A stretch of DNA of 64,000 bases from Bacteroides luti (GTDB taxonomy: Bacteria; Bacteroidota; Bacteroidia; Bacteroidales; Bacteroidaceae), in assembly GCF_900128905.1 (NCBI RefSeq), contig NZ_FQTV01000006.1:1-64000 (forward strand), given 5' to 3'. Positions 45,633 to 56,100 of the stretch are shown here, one piece after another (within the stretch, counting starts at the first letter, position 1; each line of letters opens with the position of its first letter). The notes below the pieces were generated by a model that worked only from the letters and a program-made list of their open reading frames with translations, did no database searches and had not been told where the DNA came from. A program made the translations under genes and the position numbers.

Positions 45633-45990
45633 ATTTTAATATTAATTCAATTTGATACAAAAATAACTATATCAATAATATTTTGATTTTATTATTGAAT
45701 TAATCGTGTCGTTTTGTAGTTTGTATTTAAAATGTGAATAAAACATTAAAAAATATAGAATTTATGTTTTGAATCCTAAAATTTAAGTTCTACTTTTGAT
45801 GCATATTTAAACTGGTTTTATTCTATAGATTGGCCGATATTCAATGTGCTAATACGTTTTTAATAGATCATATTTAATATATGATTTAAATTATTGAATA
45901 AATGATGATTATTTTAAAATCAATACTTCTGATATTATTAGTTCTAGATAGAAATTTATATAATTTTCAACTTTAAATTATTGATCTTTT
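45633..45990 (+). promoter_or_regulatory. susC leader with consensus promoter at 45768-45798
   Basis: This 358-base gap holds TTTG (45768-45771), a 19-base spacer and TACTTTTG (45791-45798), an exact Bacteroides promoter, giving a 5' leader of about 185 bases before susC. Just after the GH9 gene ATTAATTCAAT (45641-45651) pairs with ATTGAATTAAT (45694-45704), perhaps its transcript end. No ORF is seen. Confidence 0.7.
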
Positions 45991-48900
45991 ATGAGCACAA
46001 TTCAACTATCTCGAGGAACTTTCTCAAAGAAGTTTCTTACAGCTTTAGCAGTTGCTTTCCTTTTCTCTACAGTGGGAAGCACTAAGGCTATTGCAGGTGT
46101 TTGGGCTGTTAATGTTACTCATGATGTAAGTGAGTCGCAACAACAAGCTATCATTCTAAAAGGTACAGTGACCGATTCTAACGGAGAACCGGTGATTGGC
46201 GCCAGTATCACAGAAAAAGGATCGCCTAAAAATGGTACTGTTACTGATATTGACGGACATTTCTCTTTGAAACTTAAGCCAAATGCAACACTAATAGTTT
46301 CGTATATTGGTTTTCAAAAGCAAGAGGTTGCTGTAAATGGTAAAACTTCTATCACAGTTGTTTTGAAAGAAAACGCGGAATTGTTAGAGGAAGTTGTAGT
46401 AGTAGGTTATGGTACTCAAAAGAAAGAAAATCTGACTGGTGCAGTGTCTTCTGTAGATATCGACAAATCTTTAAAGAATCGACCAATTGCTGATGTTGGC
46501 CGTGGTCTGCAAGGTACAATACCAGGTCTTTCGGTTACTGTAGGTAATGGAGAAATTGGTTCTGATCCTACAATGAAGATTCGTGGTCAGTTAGCTTCAA
46601 TCAATGGAACTTCATCTCCTCTTATTCTTTTGGATAATGTTGAGATTCCTAGTATTCAAATGGTTAATCCAGATGATATTGAATCTATTTCTGTATTGAA
46701 GGATGCTGCTGCATCTTCAATTTATGGAGCTAAGGCTGCTTTTGGTGTTGTACTTATTACAACAAAGAAAGGTGCAAAGAACGAATCTGTAAATATTCAG
46801 TATTCAACTAACTTCTCATGGCAAAATGTTGCCAAAGACATAAAAATGGGCGGTATTGATGCTTTGGATTACACTGTTAATGCATTCGAAAGAGTTGGAA
46901 GTTCAATTGCTGGAGCGTTTTGGTATGTAACCCGTGAAAGTTATGAGAAATCTGTTCTTTGGCAACAAAAATATGGGGGTACTGTAAAAGCAAATGATCC
47001 GATGGTTTACGGTCGTGACTGGTATGTAGATTCAAGTGACCGTAAGATTGGTGTCAGAACTTATGATCCATATAATTATATGGTAAGAGAATGGACTCCT
47101 TCTCAAACACAGAATCTTTCAATTAGTGGGAAAAGCGGTAAAACAGCTTATAATATTGGTTTAGGATATTTGGATCAGACAGGTATGATGAAACCTGCAA
47201 AACATGACGATTTTAAACGTTACAATGCATCACTAAGATTGAGTACCGATATAAATAAATATCTTACAGTGAAAGCTGGTATGATTTATTCTAAGCGTGA
47301 AAAAAGATATGCTTACGTAACAAACTCAACTACAGCTGACCCTTGGTTGTATTTATATCGTTGGGGGCCACTTTATCCTCTTACTACAGAAGATGGAGAT
47401 CCGATAAGAAGCCCTGTTTCTGAAGCTCAGCAAGCTAATACAGCTAGCCAAAAATATAATTATACAAATGTGAACATCGGTGCAACTATACATCTGACTA
47501 AAGATTGGACTGTTGATGCAGATTTTACTCATGCTAGTCAGGAATTTACATGGAACAGACCTGGAACTATTTATACAGCGAAAAACGCATGGGGTGGAGC
47601 CGCTGCTAAATTAGATGCAAATGGGAACCGGATTTATGTAGATGATAGCGGACAGGTAGTTGATGCTTCAGCTACAGGTGCTATGCCGGCTTACCAGTTA
47701 AGCAATGTAACTTATACCTCAACAGGATCTAATCCAGACCATATTTATCGTAACTCTGAAAATATGGAGCAAGAAACTGCGAACGTTTATACAACATATA
47801 ACTTTAAACTTGATGAAAACAATGTTTTCAAAGCTATGGGTGGTATTAACCGTGTAACTCAGAAGACTGTCAACAATTGGTCACAAATCACACAACTTTT
47901 GGATATTTCTAATCCTCAGTTTGATTTGGCAACAGGAACTCAGACTGCAGGTGGACAAGTGTATTGGGAATCTCAGTTGGGTTACTATGGACGTTTAAAT
48001 TATGCTTTAATGGATAAATATTTATTTGAGGCAAATCTACGTTATGATGGTTCTTCTAAGTTCCCTACTAATTTAAGCTGGCGCTGGTTCCCTTCTTTCT
48101 CTGCCGGATGGAGAGCAAGTGAGGAAAAATTTATGGAATGGGCAAAACCAACTCTAAGTTCTTTGAAGATGAGAGGTTCATGGGGTACTATTGGTGATCA
48201 GACAGTGCCTAATTCTATGTATGTTTCTACTATGGGTGTTTCGAATACAAGTTGGTTAGATGGTTCTACTAAATTTGTTTCTGTCGGTACTCCTTCTGTA
48301 GTAGTTCCATCAATTACATGGCAAGATATTGAAACACTAGATTTAGGCGTCGATTTACGTATGTTTAATAATGAATTAGGAGTTTCATTTGACTGGTATC
48401 AAAGAACAACTAAAAATATGATTGTAGCAGGTGCTGCTGTTGCTAATACATTTGGTACTAGTGCTCCAAATGGTAACTTTGGTGAATTAAGAACCAGAGG
48501 TTGGGAACTTGCTGTTGACTATAATCACAGATTTAGTAATGGTATTGGTGTTAATGCAACAGCAACTCTAGCAGATGCAACAACTATAATTACAAAGTAT
48601 GCTCCGCTAGCTGTAAAGACTGTTTCCAATACTTATTATGAAGGAAAAAGATATGGAGATATATGGGGTTATAAGACAGACAGGTTATACCAATACAGCG
48701 ATTTTGAACTTGGTAGTGATGGTAAACCGCAGTTAATTACATTGACTGCAGATGAAAGTGCCAAATATGCTGGAAAAAAAGCTTATAAACTAAAAACAGT
48801 TGATGGGAAGAAGCCTGTTTATCAACCTTATTTGCAAAATTCATCAAATTTCTACTTTGGACCGGGTGATGTTAAATTCGTGGATTTGAATGGTGATGGT

Positions 48901-49500
48901 GAAATAAACAATGGTAGTAATACAACAGATGATCATGGTGACTTGTCAGTTATTGGTAATTCAACTCCACGCTATGAATATGGTCTTCGATTAGGTGCTG
49001 ACTGGAAAGGCTTTGACTGCTCTATTTTCTTCCAGGGAGTTGGAAAACGTCAAATTTGGGGATCAGGTTTCTTAGCTATTCCGGGATATAACTCTTCTGA
49101 TGGCGCTATGCCTCAAACTTTTGCTGGAGATTTCTGGAAAGACGACCGTACAGATGCATTTTATCCTAGAGCATATAATCAAGGAGGTAGCGACAATACA
49201 AATAATATGCAGGTTCAATCCAGATATTTGTTAGATATGTCTTATATGAGAATTAAGAATATGACATTAGGATATTCATTGCCTCAGGACTTATTGAAAA
49301 AGGCTGCAATATCTAAAGCTCGTGTTTATATAGCTCTTGAAAACTTTTTCACATTTGATCATTTACGTGATCTTCCAATCGATCCTGAAGCTGTGTCTGG
49401 ATATTCTATGTTTAATTCATCAAATTACAATTCGGGTCGTACTGGAGTAGGTACTCCGATGTTTAAAAGTGTTTCATTCGGTTTACAGCTTAACTTCTAA
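45991..49500 (+). CDS. SusC-family TonB-dependent outer-membrane transporter
   Basis: The 1169-residue protein imports bulky glycan or peptide fragments across the outer membrane with its SusD partner. A signal peptide (about 1-36) is followed by a carboxypeptidase-D-like domain (about 50-125: GTVTDSNGEPVIGASI), the TonB box region EEVVVVGYGTQKKENLTGAVS (about 132-152), a plug and a 22-strand barrel ending in GLQLNF. No STN domain is present, so direct anti-sigma signalling is unlikely. No regulator gene adjoins the pair. It is followed by susD after 11 bases. Confidence 0.95.
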   Translation: MSTIQLSRGTFSKKFLTALAVAFLFSTVGSTKAIAGVWAVNVTHDVSESQQQAIILKGTVTDSNGEPVIGASITEKGSPKNGTVTDIDGHFSLKLKPNATLIVSYIGFQKQEVAVNGKTSITVVLKENAELLEEVVVVGYGTQKKENLTGAVSSVDIDKSLKNRPIADVGRGLQGTIPGLSVTVGNGEIGSDPTMKIRGQLASINGTSSPLILLDNVEIPSIQMVNPDDIESISVLKDAAASSIYGAKAAFGVVLITTKKGAKNESVNIQYSTNFSWQNVAKDIKMGGIDALDYTVNAFERVGSSIAGAFWYVTRESYEKSVLWQQKYGGTVKANDPMVYGRDWYVDSSDRKIGVRTYDPYNYMVREWTPSQTQNLSISGKSGKTAYNIGLGYLDQTGMMKPAKHDDFKRYNASLRLSTDINKYLTVKAGMIYSKREKRYAYVTNSTTADPWLYLYRWGPLYPLTTEDGDPIRSPVSEAQQANTASQKYNYTNVNIGATIHLTKDWTVDADFTHASQEFTWNRPGTIYTAKNAWGGAAAKLDANGNRIYVDDSGQVVDASATGAMPAYQLSNVTYTSTGSNPDHIYRNSENMEQETANVYTTYNFKLDENNVFKAMGGINRVTQKTVNNWSQITQLLDISNPQFDLATGTQTAGGQVYWESQLGYYGRLNYALMDKYLFEANLRYDGSSKFPTNLSWRWFPSFSAGWRASEEKFMEWAKPTLSSLKMRGSWGTIGDQTVPNSMYVSTMGVSNTSWLDGSTKFVSVGTPSVVVPSITWQDIETLDLGVDLRMFNNELGVSFDWYQRTTKNMIVAGAAVANTFGTSAPNGNFGELRTRGWELAVDYNHRFSNGIGVNATATLADATTIITKYAPLAVKTVSNTYYEGKRYGDIWGYKTDRLYQYSDFELGSDGKPQLITLTADESAKYAGKKAYKLKTVDGKKPVYQPYLQNSSNFYFGPGDVKFVDLNGDGEINNGSNTTDDHGDLSVIGNSTPRYEYGLRLGADWKGFDCSIFFQGVGKRQIWGSGFLAIPGYNSSDGAMPQTFAGDFWKDDRTDAFYPRAYNQGGSDNTNNMQVQSRYLLDMSYMRIKNMTLGYSLPQDLLKKAAISKARVYIALENFFTFDHLRDLPIDPEAVSGYSMFNSSNYNSGRTGVGTPMFKSVSFGLQLNF

Positions 49501-49511
49501 AAAATATAACA

Positions 49512-51338
49512 ATGAAAAAGAATATATTAACCCTATTCTCATTAATACTCATCGTTTTTTCGGGATGTAGTGATGATGTTTTGGATCGTCCTCAGCTAAA
49601 TAATGAGCCTGATACTCCAGCATTTTGGACTCAGGAAAGTAACCTAAGGTATTATGCCAATGAATATTATACCTCTTTTTTCCCAGGTTATAATTCTTCA
49701 TGGGGAACAGATTATGCTCCTTTATTAGGCTATAATTTTAGTGATAACTGTGTGAATACTAATGTTCAGACAAATTTTGAATCTAGTATTCCTTCTTCAA
49801 GAAGTAGTAGTGCGTGGTTGCAACAATATGCTGGTCCATCCTGGTATTTTGGATGGATTCGTAAGTCAAATGTCTTTCTTGATAGAATTGAAAGTTATTC
49901 TAAATCAAGTATATCAACAGAAGCTTACGGGCATTGGTCTGGAATCGCCAGATTCTTTAAAGCTTTAGAATATAGCAGATTAGTAGCAACATTTGGTGAT
50001 GTTCCATATTATGCAAAGACTTTCTCTGAAACAGATTATGATCAGATGTTTAAAGACAGAACTCCAAGAGCTGAAGTGATGGATTCTGTTTATGCTAACT
50101 TTAAATATGCATTAGATAAAGTACGTGCAAATGATGGTAATCAATATGTAAATAAGTACGTTGTTGCTGGATTTATTTCACGTTGGATGCTTTTTGAAGG
50201 AACATGGCAGAAATATCATTCCAATGATCAGGCAAGAGCTAAAAAATATCTCGAGTTTGCCAGAGATGCTGCGGAAGTTGTAATGAATAGTGGAAAGTAT
50301 TCAGTTTCTTCTGATTTCCGCTCTTTATTTGGATCTTCAGACTTGTCAAGCAATAAAGAGTGTATCCTTTTCAGAAATTATAATAAAGATCAGGGAGTAA
50401 CTCATTGTATTGCTTCATACTGTAATGGCTATGAAAGTCAGACTTCTGCAGCTAACCTTGCTTTGGTTAAAGCTTTTATCTGTGTAGATGGAAAAAACTG
50501 GAAAAATTCATCGGTAGCAAAAGCGGATTCGTTTAATCTTTCAAATTTGATTAAAACACGTGACCCACGTTTTGAAGCAACATTCTGGTATGCTCCTAAA
50601 GTTCAGTCTGCGTCATTACTTTATTCATGTAAATTTATTGATAGAGAAGGACCGACACATGCTGCAGATGCAAATATTCCTGCAAGATATGCTAGTATGA
50701 CTAATACGAATGCTTATCCGGTAATGCGTTTATCTGAAGTGTTATTAAACTGGATTGAGGCAAAAGCTGAACTGGCTACATTAAATGGAGTTGCAGTTAC
50801 CCAAGCTGACATTGATAAATCAATTAATGTTATCCGTAATAGACCATTGGATTCAGAAGCAATTTCAAGAGGTGTTACTAAAACTGCTCCTATGCAATTA
50901 GCTAGTCTTCCGGATGATCCTGATCGTGATAGTGATGTTCCTGTTCTCATCTGGGAGATTCGTCGCGAACGTCAAATGGAATTTGTATTTGAACATTCTC
51001 GTCTATTGGATATAAAAAGATGGGGAAAGTTGCAATATATGAATTGCACTACTCATCCAGATAACTTGAAAGGTATATGGGTTAATATTCCACAAGAAGT
51101 TCCTGCTTATTTAGTGAAAGCTAAAATTGGTAAACTTCAAGTTGCAAAGGCTGATGGTACGATAGTTACATATAATGGTACAAATGCAAGTAGTATGGTA
51201 GGCTATTATATCCCTGAGGGCGCGAAAGATAGAATTTCTTTTGATGATAAGAACTATTTATCTCCAGTAGCTAAGGATCAAATAGATTTGTATACTAAAA
51301 GAGGATATAATCTAACACAGACTCCACTTTGGAACTAA
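49512..51338 (+). CDS. SusD/RagB-family surface lipoprotein
   Basis: The 608-residue lipoprotein (FSGCSDD, Cys19) binds substrate at the cell surface as the lid of the SusC barrel. N-terminal TPR-type helices run to about residue 330, and the C-terminal part has the common EVLLNWIEAKAEL and IRRERQMEFVFEHSRLLDIKRWGKL motifs. The substrate is not evident from sequence. A strong terminator follows the gene, so the symporter is read separately or by read-through. Confidence 0.95.
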   Translation: MKKNILTLFSLILIVFSGCSDDVLDRPQLNNEPDTPAFWTQESNLRYYANEYYTSFFPGYNSSWGTDYAPLLGYNFSDNCVNTNVQTNFESSIPSSRSSSAWLQQYAGPSWYFGWIRKSNVFLDRIESYSKSSISTEAYGHWSGIARFFKALEYSRLVATFGDVPYYAKTFSETDYDQMFKDRTPRAEVMDSVYANFKYALDKVRANDGNQYVNKYVVAGFISRWMLFEGTWQKYHSNDQARAKKYLEFARDAAEVVMNSGKYSVSSDFRSLFGSSDLSSNKECILFRNYNKDQGVTHCIASYCNGYESQTSAANLALVKAFICVDGKNWKNSSVAKADSFNLSNLIKTRDPRFEATFWYAPKVQSASLLYSCKFIDREGPTHAADANIPARYASMTNTNAYPVMRLSEVLLNWIEAKAELATLNGVAVTQADIDKSINVIRNRPLDSEAISRGVTKTAPMQLASLPDDPDRDSDVPVLIWEIRRERQMEFVFEHSRLLDIKRWGKLQYMNCTTHPDNLKGIWVNIPQEVPAYLVKAKIGKLQVAKADGTIVTYNGTNASSMVGYYIPEGAKDRISFDDKNYLSPVAKDQIDLYTKRGYNLTQTPLWN

Positions 51339-51362
51339 CCTTAAATAGTTGTGAATAATTTT

Positions 51363-51400
51363 AAAAAGGGATAGCCTTTTTTAGACTATCCCTTTTTTAT
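51363..51400 (+). terminator. Terminator after susD
   Basis: AAAAAGGGATAG (51363-51374) pairs with CTATCCCTTTTT (51386-51397) and merges into a T tract. Confidence 0.9.
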
Positions 51401-51503
51401 AAATGAAAAAGAATGTAGTTTTGTTATTTGTTTGGAAAAATTGAATAAGTTTTGATTAGCCTTTTTTTTAGTATAATGTTTTAGAAGTTTAATAAATGAA
51501 GGT

Positions 51504-52955
51504 ATGAGTCCAGTTCTAGTCCTATCAACTATTTTTTGTTATTTTGCAGTTTTGTTTGCAATATCATATATTGCAGGAAGAAAGACTGATAATCAAGGTT
51601 TTTTTGTTGGAAACCGGAAGTCTCGTTGGTATGTAGTGGCTTTTGCCATGATAGGTTCTAGCATTTCAGGAGTAACTTTTGTTTCTGTTCCAGGGATGGT
51701 GGCCGTAAGCAATTTCTCTTATTTGCAGATGGCTCTTGGCTTTTTGACTGGACAGTTTATTATAGCTTTTTTACTGATTCCTCTTTTTTATAAAATGAAC
51801 CTGGTTTCTATTTACGAGTACCTTGATAATCGCTTTGGTGTTTCTACACATAAAACAGGTGCATGGTTCTTTTTTATTTCAAAAATGCTGGGTGCAGCAG
51901 TCCGCCTTTTCCTTGTTTGTGTGGTTCTACAATTACTGGTTTTTGAACCATTACATCTTTCTTTCTTACTGAATGTTATTTTTACAGTTTTATTAGTGTG
52001 GCTTTATACTTTCCGTGGAGGGGTTAAAGCTTTAATCTGGACAGATTCTTTAAAGACTCTTTGTCTAGTTGGTTCTGTTCTTTTTTGTATATATTATATA
52101 AGCTCAGATCTGAATCTCTCTTTTAATGGAGCATTTAGTGCTATTATTGATCATGATTATTCAAAGACTTTTTTCTTTGATGATGTTAATGATAAAAGAT
52201 ATTTCTTTAAACAATTCCTTGCAGGTATATTCACAATGATTGCTATGACCGGTCTTGACCAGGACATGATGCAACGGAATTTGAGTTGCAAGAATTTTAA
52301 AGATTCTCAGAAGAATATGATTACCAGTGGTATTTTCCAGGTAGTAATTATTTTATTGTTTTTAATGTTAGGTGTACTTTTATATATATATGCTACGAAA
52401 TCAGGAATTGCAATTCCTAAAAAGAGTGACGAACTTTTCCCATTAATCGCTACTCATGGTTATTTCCCTAAAATTGTAGGTGTTTTATTTATTGTTGGAT
52501 TAATTTCTGCTGCTTACTCAGCTGCAGGTTCAGCACTAACAGCTTTAACTACTTCTTTTACTGTGGATATTCTGGGAAGTACAAAGCATAAAACTGATTT
52601 AGAAGTTGTAAAAGTTCGTAAGCAGGTTCACGTAATGATGTCTGTAGTAATGGGGCTGGTTATCATTGTGATAAATTCATTGAATAACACAAGTGTAATT
52701 GATGCTGTCTATATTCTGGCGAGCTATACTTATGGCCCTATTCTAGGTATGTTTGCCTTTGGTATTTGCATAAAAAAGCAAGTTCGTGATAAATATGTTC
52801 CTTTAGTTGCCCTTATTTCACCAATACTTTGTTTTGTTCTTCAAAAGAATTCACAGGTTTGGTTTAATGGGTACACTTTTAGCTATGAATTGCTAATCTT
52901 TAATGCCTTATTTACTTTTATTGGTCTTACTTTGATAATGAATAAACAAAAATAG
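51504..52955 (+). CDS. Sodium:solute symporter (SSS/SLC5 family)
   Basis: The 483-residue inner-membrane protein has about 13 hydrophobic segments and the SSS signature region (VGNRKSRWYVVAFAMIGSSISGVTFVSVPG near 33-62; GLISAAYSAAGSALTALTT near 333-351). Members take up sugars, sialic acid or amino acids with sodium. It lies between susCD and the amidase-like gene and abuts it (stop at 52955, next start 52956), so it is probably the inner-membrane importer for this locus. A TAGTTTTG -7 match is at 51416-51423. Confidence 0.9.
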   Translation: MSPVLVLSTIFCYFAVLFAISYIAGRKTDNQGFFVGNRKSRWYVVAFAMIGSSISGVTFVSVPGMVAVSNFSYLQMALGFLTGQFIIAFLLIPLFYKMNLVSIYEYLDNRFGVSTHKTGAWFFFISKMLGAAVRLFLVCVVLQLLVFEPLHLSFLLNVIFTVLLVWLYTFRGGVKALIWTDSLKTLCLVGSVLFCIYYISSDLNLSFNGAFSAIIDHDYSKTFFFDDVNDKRYFFKQFLAGIFTMIAMTGLDQDMMQRNLSCKNFKDSQKNMITSGIFQVVIILLFLMLGVLLYIYATKSGIAIPKKSDELFPLIATHGYFPKIVGVLFIVGLISAAYSAAGSALTALTTSFTVDILGSTKHKTDLEVVKVRKQVHVMMSVVMGLVIIVINSLNNTSVIDAVYILASYTYGPILGMFAFGICIKKQVRDKYVPLVALISPILCFVLQKNSQVWFNGYTFSYELLIFNALFTFIGLTLIMNKQK

Positions 52956-55900
52956 ATGTATATGAAACCTATTCGTATTTTTGTATTAAGCTTGTTATTC
53001 GCTGGTTCTTTTAGTCAGGTAGCTGAAGCCCAGGAACTTTCTAAAGAAGTGCGCTCAACAATTGGTTCGTATTTGACTCAAGTTTCAAAGAAGACCATAT
53101 CTGTAGGACCAATTTATATTGATTCTTTTGCAGTTAGTAAAAACAAGTTAGAATTATATGCTAATATGAATTGCTCTTATATCCCTTTCAGGGAAGATAA
53201 TGTAGCCGAAATATATAAGCATATTCGTCAACAACTACCCCCAGAATTTGTAAATTATCAAGTGACATTGATTACTGATAAGCACCCGATAGAAGAACTT
53301 ATTCCACTTGCATTACGAAGTAAGAAAGATAAGAAAGCAAAAACTTTTGTTAATGACATTGATAAGCCTTTAATAACTCGTATTTCAGTACCTTACAGAC
53401 CAACAAAAGGTCTTTTGAACAGACACATTGCCATGTGGCAAAGTCATGGATATTATTATGAGTCGAAGTTAACACGATGGGAGTGGCAACGAGCCCGTAT
53501 CTTTCAGACAGTGGAGGATTTATATACACAGAGTTATGTTCTGCCGTTTTTAGTACCAATGCTTGAAAATGCCGGTGCTAATGTACTTTTGCCTCGTGAG
53601 CGTGATACAAATACAGCAGAAATTATTGTTGATAATGACGGTTCTTTAAGTGCAAGTTCTCGTTATATTGAAAAGATTACTGATAAAAAATGGAATGATG
53701 GCGCCGGTCCTGGTTTTGCTCAGAAAAAGGACTTTTACATAAACAATGATAACCCTTTTCATGATGGAACTTTCCGTTTGATAGAAACAATTAAGAAAGG
53801 AAAAGAGAGTTCGGCAGAGTGGATTCCGGATATTCCTAAAGCTGGTAGATATGCTGTTTATATTTCTTATAAAAGCCTAGCAAACAGTTCTGATGACGCT
53901 TTGTATACTGTCTATCATAAAGGAGGTACCACTCAGTTTAAGATTAATCAGACAATGGGCGGAGGTACATGGATTTATTTAGGACATTTCAGCTTTGATG
54001 CTGGCAGAAATTATGATTCCAGAATTGTGCTCACTAACAAATCGTCTAAGACAGGAAATGTTGTTACGGCAGATGCTATAAAGATTGGTGGCGGTTTTGG
54101 AAATATTGCTCGTCGCATTGCCGATAGTGGTACCACTGAAAATGTAAAGAGCTCAGATACCAAAGCTCAGGAAGAAATAAAACCATTGCCAAAAGTTGAC
54201 TATCCTTACGAAACGAGCGGATACCCTCGTTATACAGAAGGGGCCCGTTATTGGCTACAATGGGCAGGTTTTCCGGAAGATGTATATTCTCCAAGTAAAG
54301 GAGTGAACGATTATACTGATGATTATAAATCGAGAGGCCTTTGGGTTAATTATTTAGCTGGAGGATCGAGTGTTGATCCGAAGTCAGAAGGTTTGAATAT
54401 CCCAATTGATTTATCTTTTGCTTTCCATACCGATGCTGGAACAACAATGAATGATTCAATTATAGGATCTTTAGGCATTTTCTGTACTAATACCGATGAT
54501 ACCAAATATACAAATGGCGTTTCCAGATATGCCGCCAGAGATTTAACAGACCTTGTACAGTCTCAAATAGTGAATGACATTCGTTCATTATATGAACCTA
54601 ACTGGTCGCGTCGTGGAATGTGGAATCAGTCTTATTATGAAGCACGTGTTCCTAAGGTTCCTGCTATGTTGTTGGAACTTCTTTCTCATCAGAATTTTGC
54701 TGATATGCGATATGGACTGGATCCGAGATTTCGTTTTACAGTGAGTCGTGCAATTTATAAAGGAATACTTCAATTTGTATCTTCTCAATATAAGCAGAAA
54801 TATGTTGTTCAGCCATTGCCAATAGATCATTTTAATATTCACTTTGTTAATACAGACGAAGTTGAGTTAAATTGGAAACCAGTTATGGACCCATTAGAAC
54901 CAACTGCTGTAGCAAATAAGTATGTTGTTTATACGCGCATTGATGACGGAGAATTTGATAATGGTGTTATTGTGAATACAAATAGCTATCGCGTATCACA
55001 AAATGAAGGACAAATCTATAGTTATAAGGTTACTGCATTGAATGATGGAGGTGAAAGTTTTCCTTCTGAAATTCTTTCAGCCAGTAGAGTGACAAAAGAG
55101 AAGGGGATGGTTCTGGTAGTGAACGGCTTTGATAGAATTAGTGCTCCGGCCGACTTTGTAGCCGATAGTATTGCAGGTTTCTATGATGTGCTTGATCATG
55201 GAGTTCCTTACAAACAAGACTATAGTTTTATTGGAAGTCAGACGGAATTCCGACGTAGTATTCCATGGATGGATGATGATGCTGCAGGTTTTGGAGCTAG
55301 TCGCGCAAATTATGAAAAAATGGTTATTGCAGGCAATACTTTCGATTATCCTTTTGTTCATGGAAAAGCAATAACTAATGCAGGATACTCTTTTGTTTCT
55401 TGTAGTGATGAAGCCATAATGGATAAGAATGCAGATCTGAAAGAATATAAATTTGTAGATCTGATCTTGGGGAAAGAACGTGAAACAAAGATGGGGCGTG
55501 GAGGCCAATGTCCAACAGAGTTTAAAACATTCCCTGAGAAATTGCAGACTGCAATTAAAGAATATTGCGAAGCAGATGGTAATATCTTTATTTCGGGTGC
55601 ATTTGTCGGATCGGATTTGTGGGATAATAAAGCATCCCGACAGGAAGATAGGAATTTTGCGATGAATACATTGAAATATAAATGGCGTACAGGACAGGCT
55701 GCTATAACAGGCAAAGTTAAAAGCGTAGCATCTCCTTTTGCAATGTTGTCTGGTAATTATGACTATTACAATGAACTAAATGCTGAATCATATGCTGTAG
55801 AATCTCCTGATGGAATAGAGCCGGCAGCAAAAGATTCGTATACAGTCTTTAGATATTCTGAAAATAATTTGAGTGCAGGTGTGGCGTATAATGGAAAATA

Positions 55901-56000
55901 TAAAACCTGCATACTCGGTTTTCCTTTTGAATCTGTTAAGAATGAAGAAGGGAAAAACCAGTTAATGAAGTCAGTGTTATCTTTCTTCTCAAAAAACTGA
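52956..56000 (+). CDS. Amidase_3-like secreted protein with golvesin and FnIII domains
   Basis: The 1014-residue protein has a signal peptide (cut after AEA, about 25). Such proteins are often named xanthan lyase, but the core looks like N-acetylmuramoyl-L-alanine amidase type 3: His164 (QSHGYY), Glu187 (TVEDLY), an insertion of a golvesin-like beta domain (about 230-380), His491 (AFHTDAG) and Glu574 (MLLELLSHQNF) occupy the zinc and catalytic places. An FnIII-like domain (about 625-715) and a C-terminal alpha/beta domain of unknown role (about 718-1014) follow. It should cut the lactyl-peptide bond of peptidoglycan in the periplasm or at the surface; this is inferred from motif order, not proven. 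Confidence 0.75.
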   Translation: MYMKPIRIFVLSLLFAGSFSQVAEAQELSKEVRSTIGSYLTQVSKKTISVGPIYIDSFAVSKNKLELYANMNCSYIPFREDNVAEIYKHIRQQLPPEFVNYQVTLITDKHPIEELIPLALRSKKDKKAKTFVNDIDKPLITRISVPYRPTKGLLNRHIAMWQSHGYYYESKLTRWEWQRARIFQTVEDLYTQSYVLPFLVPMLENAGANVLLPRERDTNTAEIIVDNDGSLSASSRYIEKITDKKWNDGAGPGFAQKKDFYINNDNPFHDGTFRLIETIKKGKESSAEWIPDIPKAGRYAVYISYKSLANSSDDALYTVYHKGGTTQFKINQTMGGGTWIYLGHFSFDAGRNYDSRIVLTNKSSKTGNVVTADAIKIGGGFGNIARRIADSGTTENVKSSDTKAQEEIKPLPKVDYPYETSGYPRYTEGARYWLQWAGFPEDVYSPSKGVNDYTDDYKSRGLWVNYLAGGSSVDPKSEGLNIPIDLSFAFHTDAGTTMNDSIIGSLGIFCTNTDDTKYTNGVSRYAARDLTDLVQSQIVNDIRSLYEPNWSRRGMWNQSYYEARVPKVPAMLLELLSHQNFADMRYGLDPRFRFTVSRAIYKGILQFVSSQYKQKYVVQPLPIDHFNIHFVNTDEVELNWKPVMDPLEPTAVANKYVVYTRIDDGEFDNGVIVNTNSYRVSQNEGQIYSYKVTALNDGGESFPSEILSASRVTKEKGMVLVVNGFDRISAPADFVADSIAGFYDVLDHGVPYKQDYSFIGSQTEFRRSIPWMDDDAAGFGASRANYEKMVIAGNTFDYPFVHGKAITNAGYSFVSCSDEAIMDKNADLKEYKFVDLILGKERETKMGRGGQCPTEFKTFPEKLQTAIKEYCEADGNIFISGAFVGSDLWDNKASRQEDRNFAMNTLKYKWRTGQAAITGKVKSVASPFAMLSGNYDYYNELNAESYAVESPDGIEPAAKDSYTVFRYSENNLSAGVAYNGKYKTCILGFPFESVKNEEGKNQLMKSVLSFFSKN

Positions 56001-56100
56001 ATAATTGAATTTTAAATGGTGAATAATACCTCTTCATCTTATCTATGATGATAAAGAAATATTATTTATCTTTGAGCAATTTTTAATAAGCAAACAATAA

